Shown here: positions 1 through 7,239 of the stretch, in pieces
Position numbering within the stretch: the first letter of the stretch is position 1
How the letters are laid out: every line of letters starts with the position of its first letter
Source: an uncultured cyanobacterium
GTDB taxonomy: Bacteria > Cyanobacteriota > Cyanobacteriia > PCC-6307 > Cyanobiaceae
Direction of reading: 5' to 3'
Length of the DNA stretch: 16,426 nucleotides
NCBI GenBank assembly: GCA_903934745.1
Contig: CAIZOZ010000120.1
Location: forward strand, 1-16,426
Made by a program: the position numbers and the translations under genes
The notes under the pieces: generated by a model
Databases searched by the model: none
The model's input: only the letters and a program-made list of their open reading frames with translations
What the model was told of the DNA's origin: nothing

Positions 1-1077
1 CAGGGCCTTCTCGAGCAGATCGAGGCCGGTGCCGGTGGCCATCGCCGCGGTGATCCCCACCACCCGGGGGTCGTGCTCACAGATGCGCACCAGGGTCTGA
101 CCAAAGACCTTGCTCCAGCTGGGCGGCTTCGGCTTGCTGGAGGGATAGGCCTTGCCACTGGCCAGATCGAAGGCGGACTGGGCGTGGTAGCCCACCTGGT
201 CGGCCTCGGCAAAGGCGTAGCCCTTGCCCTTGGTGGTGGCCACGTGCACCAGCACCGGACCCTCCTCCTGATGGGCGGCCTGGAAGGTGCGAATCATCTC
301 GGCCATGTCATGGCCATCGATCGGGCCCATGTAGGTGAAGCCGAGCTCCTCAAACACAGCCCCCACCTTGGGCACGGCCAGACGACGCATGCTCTCCTTG
401 AGGTTCTTGAGCTCCGGCGGCAGTTCACCGTGCATGAACGGCAGGTGCTTGATCGCCTCTTCAGCGTTGCCGGAGAAGAACTTCACCGGCTTGCTGAGGC
501 GCATCCGGTTGAGGTGGGTCGAGAGCGCTCCCACCGGCGCTGAGATCGACATGTCGTTGTCGTTGAGCACCACCAGCAGCCGGGTTTTGGGCAGGTGGCC
601 GGCATGGTTGATCGCTTCCAGGGCCATGCCGCCGGTGAGGGCGCCATCGCCGATCACGGCGACGCATTTGAAGTCTTCACCGCGCTGATCGCGGGCCAAG
701 GCCATGCCCAGGGCCGCCGAGATCGAGGTGGAGGCATGGCCGGCACCGAAGTGGTCGAAGCGGCTTTCACTGCGCTTGAGATAACCAGCCACGCCGCCCT
801 GCTGGCGCAAGGTGTGAAAGCCCTGCCAGCGACCGGTGAGCAGCTTGTGGGGATAGGCCTGGTGGCCCACGTCCCACACCACCCGATCGCGGTCGAGATC
901 GAGGGTTTGGTACAGAGCCAGGGTGAGTTCCACCACCCCGAGGCCGGGACCGAGATGGCCGCCGCTGGTGGAAACCACTTCCAGATGCTTGTGCCGGATC
1001 TGGCGAGCGACGGCTTCCAGTTCAGCGATGCTGAGGCCATGCAGTTGGTTGGGATGGCTCAGCTCACTTGGATGCAT
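1..1077 (-). CDS. dxs: 1-deoxy-D-xylulose-5-phosphate synthase (N-terminal 359 residues, cut by window edge)
   Basis: This enzyme condenses pyruvate and glyceraldehyde 3-phosphate to deoxyxylulose 5-phosphate using thiamine diphosphate (TPP). It is the first step of the cytosolic MEP pathway, which supplies carotenoids, phytol and quinone side chains. The minus-strand frame is open from an ATG at 1077 to base 1. It begins MHPSELSHPNQLHGLS, as Dxs proteins do. The TPP/Mg motif GDGALTGGMALEAIN has its key Asp at residue 144, and LNDNDMSIS follows with Asn174, equivalent by eye to E. coli D152 and N181. The segment HFGAGHASTSISAALGMALA also matches the family. Full-length Dxs is about 630 to 640 residues, so the pyrimidine-binding and C-terminal domains lie outside the window. 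The gene is divergent from ilvA, with 96 bases between the starts. Identity is secure. Confidence 0.97.
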   Translation of the reverse strand, partial: MHPSELSHPNQLHGLSIAELEAVARQIRHKHLEVVSTSGGHLGPGLGVVELTLALYQTLDLDRDRVVWDVGHQAYPHKLLTGRWQGFHTLRQQGGVAGYLKRSESRFDHFGAGHASTSISAALGMALARDQRGEDFKCVAVIGDGALTGGMALEAINHAGHLPKTRLLVVLNDNDMSISAPVGALSTHLNRMRLSKPVKFFSGNAEEAIKHLPFMHGELPPELKNLKESMRRLAVPKVGAVFEELGFTYMGPIDGHDMAEMIRTFQAAHQEEGPVLVHVATTKGKGYAFAEADQVGYHAQSAFDLASGKAYPSSKPKPPSWSKVFGQTLVRICEHDPRVVGITAAMATGTGLDLLEKAL

Positions 1078-1097
1078 ACCCGCTCGACGACCGTGAA

Positions 1098-1117
1098 GGG
1101 CAATCTACGGCTTGCCC
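1098..1117 (-). promoter_or_regulatory. Hairpin in the dxs 5' leader
   Basis: GGGCAA at 1098-1103 and TTGCCC at 1112-1117 form a perfect 6-bp stem around an 8-base loop. It lies 20 bases upstream of the dxs ATG, in the dxs-ilvA divergent gap. It could shape the dxs leader RNA or bind a protein, or it could be chance. No T-run follows on either strand, so it is not an obvious terminator. Confidence 0.25.
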
Positions 1118-1173
1118 TCTGGCAACCGGCGACATCGAGGTCCGTTGGGCTGGTTGATTGCCAGACTCGCTGA

Positions 1174-2787
1174 ATGAAGGAATCGATCGCCAATCCGTTC
1201 GGTCCGGCGGGATACCCGCTGGCCAGCCCCTATCTGCAACGGATCCTGCGGGCCCGCGTCTACGACGTGGCGATCGAGTCCCCCCTGGATCCAGCCCCCA
1301 ACCTCTCGCGACGCCTCGGTAATCAGGTGCTGCTCAAGCGGGAAGACCTGCAGCCGGTGTTCAGCTTCAAGCTGCGCGGCGCCTACAACCGCATGGTGGG
1401 CCTCTCGGCCGAAGAACTGGCGCGCGGCGTGATTGCCGCCAGCGCCGGCAACCATGCCCAGGGCGTGGCCCTCGCCGCCCAGCGGCTGGGCTGCACGGCC
1501 GTGATCGTGATGCCCGTCACCACTCCCGAAATGAAGGTGCGCTCGGTGGCGGCCCGGGGCGCGGAGGTGCTGCTGCACGGTGACACCTACGACGAAGCCT
1601 ACGGGCGGGCCCGGGAGCTGGAGCAGGAACGGGGGCTCACCTTCATCCACCCCTTCGACGACCCGGACGTGATCGCCGGCCAGGGCACCATCGCCCTGGA
1701 AATCCTGCGCCAGTGCTCCCAGCCGCCGGATGCGATCTATGTGGCCGTGGGCGGCGGCGGCCTGATCGCCGGCATCGCCGCCTACGTCAAGAGTCTCTGG
1801 CCGCTGGTGGAGGTGATCGGGGTGGAGCCGATCGATGCCGACGCCATGACCCGCTCCCTGGCCAGCGGCAAGCGGGTGAGGCTGGACCAGGTGGGTCTGT
1901 TCGCCGATGGGGTGGCCGTGCGCCAGGTGGGGGAACTCACCTTCGCCCTGGCCCAGCAGTACGTCGATTCAATGGTGACCGTGGACACCGACGAGATCTG
2001 CGCCGCCATCAAGGACGTGTTCGAGGACACCCGCTCGATCCTCGAGCCGGCCGGGGCCCTGGCGATCGCCGGCATGAAAAAGGATGTGCAGCAACGCCAG
2101 CTGCAGGGCCGCACCCTGGTGGCGGTGGCCTGCGGCGCCAACATGAACTTCGACCGGCTGCTGTTCGTGGCCGAACGGGCCGAACTGGGGGAACAGCGCG
2201 AAGCGCTGCTGGCTGTGGAGATCCCGGAGCAACCCGGCAGCCTGCGCCGCTTCTGTGGCCTGCTGGGCCAGCGCAGCCTCACCGAGTTCAGCTACCGGCT
2301 AGCCGACCCGAAGCTGGCCCATCTCTTTGTGGGGGTGCAGGTGAGCGGGCCGGCCGATACGGCCGAACTGCGCCGCGATTTGGAAAGCCAGGGCTTCCCC
2401 TGCCTCGACCTCTCCGGCAACGAGCTGGCCAAGCTGCATCTCTGCCACATGGTGGGCGGCCGGCTGCCGGCCAGCGCTGGCTGTGCCAGGGAGCAGGGGG
2501 AAGAGTTGCTGTATCGCTTTGAGTTCCCAGAGCGGCCCGGGGCGCTGATGGCCTTCGTCAGCTCCCTGCATCCGAACTGGAACATCAGCATTTTTCATTA
2601 CCGCAACCACGGCGCCGATGTGGGCCGGATCGTGGTGGGGGTTCAGGTGCCGGTGCCGGAGTTGGCGGAGTGGCAGGCCTTTCTGATCGAACTGCCTTAC
2701 CAGCACTGGGAGGAAACCAACAACCCCGCCTACCGCCTGTTCCTGGGGGAGGGGCGCCAGAGCTTGCCCACCATGGTGGGCCCCTGA
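1174..2787 (+). CDS. ilvA: Threonine ammonia-lyase, biosynthetic, with two C-terminal ACT-like domains
   Basis: This cytosolic PLP enzyme deaminates L-threonine to 2-oxobutanoate and ammonia, the committing step of isoleucine synthesis. In the 537-residue product, SFKLRGAYN carries the PLP lysine K66. SAGNHAQG (residues 90-97) and the phosphate-binding glycine loop VGGGGLIAG (from residue 192) are fold-type II PLP signatures. The catalytic domain ends near residue 330. Two ACT-like regulatory domains follow; one starts near EIPEQPGSLRRFCGLLGQ and the other near RFEFPERPGALMAFVSSL. Two such domains mark the long biosynthetic form, usually inhibited by isoleucine and relieved by valine; that control is inferred from the family. 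E. coli IlvA has 514 residues, so the length fits. The ATG at 1174 is the only sensible start. scpB follows 42 bases later on the same strand and may be cotranscribed. Confidence 0.97.
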   Translation: MKESIANPFGPAGYPLASPYLQRILRARVYDVAIESPLDPAPNLSRRLGNQVLLKREDLQPVFSFKLRGAYNRMVGLSAEELARGVIAASAGNHAQGVALAAQRLGCTAVIVMPVTTPEMKVRSVAARGAEVLLHGDTYDEAYGRARELEQERGLTFIHPFDDPDVIAGQGTIALEILRQCSQPPDAIYVAVGGGGLIAGIAAYVKSLWPLVEVIGVEPIDADAMTRSLASGKRVRLDQVGLFADGVAVRQVGELTFALAQQYVDSMVTVDTDEICAAIKDVFEDTRSILEPAGALAIAGMKKDVQQRQLQGRTLVAVACGANMNFDRLLFVAERAELGEQREALLAVEIPEQPGSLRRFCGLLGQRSLTEFSYRLADPKLAHLFVGVQVSGPADTAELRRDLESQGFPCLDLSGNELAKLHLCHMVGGRLPASAGCAREQGEELLYRFEFPERPGALMAFVSSLHPNWNISIFHYRNHGADVGRIVVGVQVPVPELAEWQAFLIELPYQHWEETNNPAYRLFLGEGRQSLPTMVGP

Positions 2788-2829
2788 GGGGCGCGATACC
2801 GTTGACCCAGTGCGTGCAGGAGCTTCGCC

Positions 2830-3885
2830 ATGCCCAGCACCCCCGATTCAGGCCCCACGGGCCGCGAAGCTGCGAGTTCGGGATTGTCAACCGAACCGGC
2901 CTTGGCCCAGAGGGCTGAACCTGGCGACAGCCTCGCCAAAACCGCCGGCCAGCGGATCCAGTTCTTCGGGGATCGCAGCGTCCCTGATCGCCTGTCGATC
3001 CACGACCCAGCCGTTGAGGCTGCGCCCAGCAACGCTCGACCCTTGGTGATCGGCGTCACGGCCAACCAAACCGCAAAGCTGGAGCAAACGGCGGCAGCGC
3101 CTGAGCGGCGGGATCCCCCGCCGGCAGCCAACCAGGACCAGCCCCCCGCAGCCCAGGCCCGACCAAGGGGCAAAGGCGGGCGTGGTCTGGCCAGGGACCG
3201 GCTGCACCAGGCCCCTCCGGCGGCACTCAGCCTGGAGAGCATCGCTTCAGATCCAGCCAAGGCCCCGACCACGGCCGAGTCGACCCCGGCCGAATCGGTC
3301 CCGGCCGAGCCGGCCCCGGCTGAGCCGGTCTTGAGCGCGTCTGTGCCGGCCGTGTTGGGAGCAGCGGCCCGGGCCTCCACGGCTGCCCTCAGCAGCCTGT
3401 CGCTGCCGGCCCGACTGGAGGCGATCCTTTATCTCAAGGGCCGGCCCCTGAGCCTGGCCGAGTTGGCCGAGATCGCCGGCCTCGACCGTGACCAGGCCGA
3501 ATTGGCCCTGATCACCTTGATGACCGATTACGCCCATCGCGATACGGCACTGGAAATCCGTCAGGAGGGCCAGCGCTACAGCCTCCAATTGCGCGAGAGC
3601 CTCGGTGATCTGGTTCAGAGCCTGCTGCCGGTGGATCTCTCCACCGCCACCCTGCGCACCCTGGCCACGATTGCACTCAAAAAACGGATCCTGCAATCGG
3701 AGCTGGTGGATCTGCGCGGCTCCGGTGCCTACGACCACATCAAGGAGCTGCTGGCGCAGGAGTTCATCGAACGCCGTCGCCAGAGCGAGGGCCGCTCCTA
3801 CTGGCTGAGTCTCAGCGAGAAATTTCACCGCACCTTCGCCGTCAGCGCCGAGGAGCTCAGCCAGCCGCGACGCCAGGCGGCCTGA
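2830..3885 (+). CDS. scpB: Segregation and condensation protein ScpB with a long low-complexity N-terminal extension
   Basis: ScpB is a paired winged-helix kleisin partner that joins ScpA and SMC in the bacterial condensin complex for chromosome compaction and segregation. The ScpB core occupies about residues 190-340 of 351. It starts LSLPARLEAILYLKGRPLSL and contains ALEIRQEGQRYSLQL, LATIALKKRILQSELVDLRG and YDHIKELLAQEFIERRR, matching the family's two winged helices. Typical ScpB proteins have about 160 to 200 residues. Here about 185 extra Pro/Ala/Glu-rich residues precede the core, including four pentapeptides TTAES-TPAES-VPAEP-APAEP at residues 147-166. The frame is open throughout from the ATG at 2830, but a later start, such as a GTG at 3343 in the SVPAVLG segment, cannot be excluded. 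The core assignment is firm and the start is uncertain. Confidence 0.88.
   Translation: MPSTPDSGPTGREAASSGLSTEPALAQRAEPGDSLAKTAGQRIQFFGDRSVPDRLSIHDPAVEAAPSNARPLVIGVTANQTAKLEQTAAAPERRDPPPAANQDQPPAAQARPRGKGGRGLARDRLHQAPPAALSLESIASDPAKAPTTAESTPAESVPAEPAPAEPVLSASVPAVLGAAARASTAALSSLSLPARLEAILYLKGRPLSLAELAEIAGLDRDQAELALITLMTDYAHRDTALEIRQEGQRYSLQLRESLGDLVQSLLPVDLSTATLRTLATIALKKRILQSELVDLRGSGAYDHIKELLAQEFIERRRQSEGRSYWLSLSEKFHRTFAVSAEELSQPRRQAA
3268..3327 (+). repeat. Four 15-bp repeats inside scpB encoding (T/V/A)(T/P)AE(S/P)
   Basis: Four in-frame 15-base units, each close to ACCCCGGCCGAGTCG, encode TTAES, TPAES, VPAEP and APAEP. They lie in the linker before the ScpB core. Because the unit is a multiple of three bases, copy number could change without breaking the frame. 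Confidence 0.8.
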
Positions 3886-3968
3886 ACAGCGCGGCCGGGA
3901 CTGCATAGAGTCTGCAGGTGTTCTTCGGCTCCCCTCCACCCAGGAGGCTCCCCACCTGCAGCCCGCCC

Positions 3969-4256
3969 ATGAGTGTTCTGATCTTTCTGCTCCAGGTGCT
4001 TGCCCAAACCCTGAGCATCTACCTGCTGGTCCTGCTGGTGCGGGTGCTGCTGAGCTGGTTCCCCAATCTGGACTGGAGCAATCCGCTGCTCGCCGGCGTC
4101 AGCGCCATCACCGACCCCTATCTCAACGCCTTCCGCGGCCTGATTCCGCCGATCGGTGGGATTGATCTGTCGGCGCTGCTGGCCTTTCTGGCCCTGCAAC
4201 TGGCCCAGAGCCTGCTCAATGGCGCCACCATGACCCTGGCTAGCTCGGCCTACTGA
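3969..4256 (+). CDS. YggT family small integral membrane protein
   Basis: This 95-residue protein has two hydrophobic spans, at about residues 3-27 and 66-90. Between them is the family signature: LLSWFPNLDWSNPL, then DPYLNAFRGLIPPIGGIDLS. YggT/Ycf19-type proteins sit in the cytoplasmic or thylakoid membrane. In plants and cyanobacteria, relatives (CCB3, Ycf19-like) have been linked to cytochrome b6f haem attachment or to nucleoid and membrane organisation, but I cannot assign either role here. I chose the ATG at 3969; an in-frame GTG at 3918 would add 17 Pro-rich residues unlike the family. An AGGAGG lies about 20 bases upstream of the ATG, further than a normal ribosome site. It follows scpB by 83 bases on the same strand and faces the exported-protein gene. 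Confidence 0.88.
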   Translation: MSVLIFLLQVLAQTLSIYLLVLLVRVLLSWFPNLDWSNPLLAGVSAITDPYLNAFRGLIPPIGGIDLSALLAFLALQLAQSLLNGATMTLASSAY

Positions 4257-4281
4257 GCAGCAGGCGTGCCGAGCAGCCCAG

Positions 4282-4345
4282 GCCACTGAGCTGGACAGCC
4301 ACTGGGCTGGACAGCCACTGGGCTTGACAGCCACTGGGCTTGACA
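4282..4345. repeat. Tandem 16-bp repeat, four copies plus a degenerate fifth
   Basis: Units at 4282-4297, 4298-4313, 4314-4329 and 4330-4345 read GCCACTGAGCTGGACA, GCCACTGGGCTGGACA and twice GCCACTGGGCTTGACA. A decayed unit follows to about 4361. The junction CAGCC-ACTG-GGCTG can fold into a 5-bp stem with a 4-base loop, so the array is a row of small hairpins. It fills most of the 111-base gap between the convergent YggT and exported-protein genes. It could act as a transcript-end structure for both. Confidence 0.9.
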
Positions 4346-4367
4346 GCCGCTTGAGCTGCCCCCGTCG

Positions 4368-4979
4368 TTACTGAAGCGCGAGCTGCTGCTCCAGCGGCAG
4401 CCGCTCCTCGCCATCCGCTACCCGGGTGCGCACCGGTGCCGAAAAGCCGCGGGCCTTGGCGTTGCGCACGCTGAACGGCCCGGGGGTGCCCGCCGGCACC
4501 GCCAGCCGCAGGGCGAAGTTGGAACGGCCCGGCGGTACATCGCCAATCGAGCCCACCCGCGTGCGGTTCGGCAGCACCGGTTCGCCGCTGGCATCGAGGA
4601 TCTGGGCGAAGACATCGGTATCGATCACCGCCCGCTTGCCGGCATTCAGCACCACGCCGCGCAGGGCATAGCAACTGGCCCCCGCTGGACGATCCAGATC
4701 CGGCTGGCTGCCCACATCGTCGGCCGGACAGCGCTCCAAACGCACCTCGCTGACCTGAAGATCGGCCGCCAGGGCCGGTGGCGCAGGCAGCAGCAGCAAG
4801 CAGCCCAGGGCAAGGGCCAGCACCAAATGGCGAACAAAACCAGCCCTGGTGCGGCGCCCAGCCCCCTCGCCGTCAGCGGTGAACACCAGGCAGGGAAACC
4901 GAAGCCGCTGGCGCCATTGGCGCTGGCGCCGTGGGCTCTGGTCAAGAACGGAGCCTGCGGACGGATCGCACTTGAACAT
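4368..4979 (-). CDS. Putative exported protein of unknown function
   Basis: I do not recognise a named family with confidence. The 203-residue product has a basic stretch (GRRTRAGFVR, residues 41-50), then a hydrophobic segment at about 51-68 ending ALAAD, which looks like a signal peptidase site near residue 71. The mature part has about 130 residues, two cysteines (C84, C103) that could form a disulfide, and a predicted beta-rich stretch: CYALRGVVLNAG, TDVFAQILDASGEPVLPN and SIGDVPPGRSNFALRL. That pattern resembles small FxLYD-type or immunoglobulin-like exported domains; this is inference. The ATG at 4979 shares a base with the TGA of the upstream MazG-like gene (TGATG), implying translational coupling. 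The start leaves about 45 residues before the signal segment, which is unusually long. No internal ATG offers a better one. Confidence 0.72.
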   Translation of the reverse strand: MFKCDPSAGSVLDQSPRRQRQWRQRLRFPCLVFTADGEGAGRRTRAGFVRHLVLALALGCLLLLPAPPALAADLQVSEVRLERCPADDVGSQPDLDRPAGASCYALRGVVLNAGKRAVIDTDVFAQILDASGEPVLPNRTRVGSIGDVPPGRSNFALRLAVPAGTPGPFSVRNAKARGFSAPVRTRVADGEERLPLEQQLALQ

Positions 4980-5308
4980 CAACGGCGATCTCCACTACCT
5001 CCAATGACGTTACGGTCCGCCCGGCTGGCCAGCTTGGCCAGATTGGCCGCGGCAATGTCCTCCAGATCGAGGTTCAGCTCGCTGGCCAGCTGGGCGACGT
5101 ACCAGAGCACATCCCCCAGCTCGAGCCGCAGGTCGTCACGGATCTGGGCATCGAAGACGCCGCCGCGATCGCGCAGCACCTTCTTGATCTTGTCGGCCAC
5201 TTCCCCGGCTTCACCGCACAGACCCAGGGTTGGATAAATCGGATTGTGACCCACCTGCGGGTACAGGGCTGTTTGACGGGATCGCTCCTGATAAGTGCGG
5301 AGGTCCAT
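4979..5308 (-). CDS. MazG-like nucleotide pyrophosphohydrolase
   Basis: This 109-residue all-alpha protein belongs to the MazG/dCTPase superfamily, which hydrolyses nucleoside triphosphates to monophosphates and pyrophosphate. The metal-binding pattern is visible: GLCGEAGEVADKIKK with E33 and E36, followed by LELGDVLWYVAQLA with E64 and D67. The N-terminal helix (LRTYQERSRQTALYP) and YPTLGLCGE also match the small, single-domain MazG-like group. The substrate cannot be read from the sequence; house-cleaning of modified or surplus nucleotides is the usual inference. The ATG at 5308 starts the conserved N-terminus; the frame stays open further upstream but without family-like sequence. It is divergent from pyk with 74 bases between starts, and its stop overlaps the start of the exported-protein gene. 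Confidence 0.88.
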   Translation of the reverse strand: MDLRTYQERSRQTALYPQVGHNPIYPTLGLCGEAGEVADKIKKVLRDRGGVFDAQIRDDLRLELGDVLWYVAQLASELNLDLEDIAAANLAKLASRADRNVIGGSGDRR

Positions 5309-5382
5309 GAGAAACCGGGTCGGGTCGTGGCCGGATGGTAGTTTCCCGCTTGCGTCTCTATGCCTGAGGGCCGACACGATCC

Positions 5383-7149
5383 ATGCGTCGCACCAAGATC
5401 GTGGCCACCATCGGCCCTGCCACCGAATCACCAGAAGTGCTGCGTCGCCTGATCGAGGCCGGTGCTACCACCTTTCGGCTCAACTTTTCCCACGGCGACC
5501 ACAGCGAACATGCCGCCCGGATTGTCACCATCCGCCAGGTGGCCAGCGAGCTGGGGGTGAACATCGGCATCCTCCAGGATCTGCAGGGGCCCAAGATCCG
5601 GCTGGGTCGGTTTGCCGGCGGCCCGATCACCCTGGCCAATGGTGACAGCTTCACGCTCACATCGCGGGATGTGAGCTGCAACCAGGAGATCGCCCAGGTC
5701 ACCTACAAGGGCCTGGCCGATGAAGTCACCGCCGGCAGCCGGATTCTGCTCGACGACGGACGGGTCGAGATGGTGGTCAAACAGGTGGATCGCCCCCAGC
5801 AGACCCTGCACTGTGAAGTGACCGTCGGCGGCGTTCTCTCCAATAACAAGGGAGTCAATTTCCCAGACGTCCAGCTCTCGATCCGCGCTCTCACCGACAA
5901 GGACCGCATCGATCTGGAGTTCGGCCTGGCCCAGGGCGTGGATTGGGTGGCCCTCAGCTTTGTGCGCAATCCCTCCGATATGCAGGAGATTCGCGAGCTG
6001 ATCCGCTCCCATGGCCACACCACGCCGGTGGTGGCCAAAATCGAAAAGTTTGAAGCGATTGATTCGATCGATGCCATCTTGCCGCTCTGCGATGGCGTCA
6101 TGGTGGCCCGTGGCGACCTCGGCGTGGAGATGCCAGCCGAAGAGGTGCCGCTGCTGCAGAAGGAGCTGATCCGCAAGGCCAACAGCCTCGGCATTCCGAT
6201 CATCACCGCCACCCAGATGCTCGATTCGATGGCCTCCTGTCCCCGGCCCACCCGGGCTGAGGTGAGCGATGTGGCCAACGCCATCCTCGATGGCACTGAC
6301 GCCGTGATGCTTTCGAACGAAACCGCCGTCGGCGATTTTCCGGTGGAAGCCGTTGCCACCATGGCCCAGATCGCCCGCCGCATCGAACGCGATTACCCGC
6401 AGCGGGTGCTCGACAGCCACATGGCCACCACCATCCCCAACGCCATCTGCCAGGCGGTGAGCAGCATTGCCCGCCAACTCGATGCGGCGGCGATTCTGCC
6501 GCTCACCAAAAGCGGCTCCACGGCGCGCAATGTCAGCAAGTTCAGGCCCAGCACCCCGATCCTGGCCATCACCAGCGACGTCGGCGTGGCTCGTCAGCTG
6601 CAGCTGGTCTGGGGCGTCACCCCGCTGTTGATCGCCGAGCAGATCAACTCCGGCAGCACCTTCAATGTGGCGATGGGTGTGGCCCAGGAGAAGGGGTGGC
6701 TCCAGGAGGGCGATCTGGTGGTGCAAACCCAGGGCACCCTCGAGGGCGTCAGTGGCTCCACCGACCTGGTGCGGGTCGGTCTGGTGTCCGCGGTGCTGGG
6801 TCGCGGGATCGGTGTCGGCACGGGTTCGATCAACGGCCGCGTACGCGTTGCTGGCAGCCCGGAGGAAGCGGCTGCCCTCCAGGAAGGTGAGATCCTCGTG
6901 GTGCGCGAAACCAGCGAGGCCTTCCGGGCAGCGATCAGCCGCAGCAGCGGCCTGATCAGCGAAGTGGGCGGCAGCGACAGTCACGCGGCCGTGCTGGCCC
7001 TTGCCCTGGGGATCCCAGCGATTGTGGGTGTGGCCGATGCCACCTCAACCCTGCGCCAGGGCGAGATCGTCACCCTGGCCGTACAGGACGGTGTGATTCA
7101 TCGCGGCGCCCTCAGCCCGATCGAGATGGGCACGACGCCCGCCTTCTAG
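5383..7149 (+). CDS. pyk: Pyruvate kinase with C-terminal PEP-utiliser-type domain
   Basis: Pyruvate kinase transfers phosphate from phosphoenolpyruvate to ADP, the last step of glycolysis, in the cytosol. The 588-residue product starts MRRTKIVATIGPATESPE. It carries FRLNFSHGDHSEH (R32, N34, S36) and LQDLQGPKIRLG. The catalytic VVAKIEKFEAIDSID has K219 and E221, and MVARGDLGVEMP contains D245. The allosteric C domain covers about 350-475. A further domain at about 490-580 contains EVGGSDSHAAVLALALGIPA with H534, like the phosphohistidine domains of PEP synthase and PtsI. Such extended forms (about 590 residues) are known in cyanobacteria and Bacillus; there the extra domain is structural or regulatory rather than a shown phosphate carrier. 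No strong ribosome site precedes the ATG, but the N-terminus is canonical. Identity is secure. Confidence 0.97.
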   Translation: MRRTKIVATIGPATESPEVLRRLIEAGATTFRLNFSHGDHSEHAARIVTIRQVASELGVNIGILQDLQGPKIRLGRFAGGPITLANGDSFTLTSRDVSCNQEIAQVTYKGLADEVTAGSRILLDDGRVEMVVKQVDRPQQTLHCEVTVGGVLSNNKGVNFPDVQLSIRALTDKDRIDLEFGLAQGVDWVALSFVRNPSDMQEIRELIRSHGHTTPVVAKIEKFEAIDSIDAILPLCDGVMVARGDLGVEMPAEEVPLLQKELIRKANSLGIPIITATQMLDSMASCPRPTRAEVSDVANAILDGTDAVMLSNETAVGDFPVEAVATMAQIARRIERDYPQRVLDSHMATTIPNAICQAVSSIARQLDAAAILPLTKSGSTARNVSKFRPSTPILAITSDVGVARQLQLVWGVTPLLIAEQINSGSTFNVAMGVAQEKGWLQEGDLVVQTQGTLEGVSGSTDLVRVGLVSAVLGRGIGVGTGSINGRVRVAGSPEEAAALQEGEILVVRETSEAFRAAISRSSGLISEVGGSDSHAAVLALALGIPAIVGVADATSTLRQGEIVTLAVQDGVIHRGALSPIEMGTTPAF

Positions 7150-7159
7150 CAGCCCAGCC

Positions 7160-7186
7160 CAGCCAGCTGCGGGCAGCCAGCTGCGG
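7160..7186. repeat. Two direct copies of CAGCCAGCTGCGG after pyk
   Basis: The 13-mer CAGCCAGCTGCGG occurs at 7160-7172 and again at 7174-7186, in the 90-base gap between pyk and the permease. Each copy contains the palindrome CAGCTG, so the copies can pair with each other or form hairpins. No T-run follows, so a terminator role is not supported. Confidence 0.6.
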
Positions 7187-7239
7187 CCAGGTTGTTAACC
7201 AGCACGCCAGACTTCCCGTCCATCCAGGCAGCCCGTTCG

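Noticed and set aside
595..1173. Plus-strand frame opposite dxs
   Set aside because: Antisense to a dxs coding region with unmistakable TPP motifs.
4282..4361. 16-bp tandem repeats as a CRISPR array
   Set aside because: The repeats are contiguous without spacers and too short; no cas gene is nearby.
5428..6984. Long open minus-strand frame opposite pyk (about 518 codons)
   Set aside because: It is antisense to a clear pyruvate kinase, is His/Gly/Asp-rich, and shows no family motif; it is a GC-rich shadow frame.
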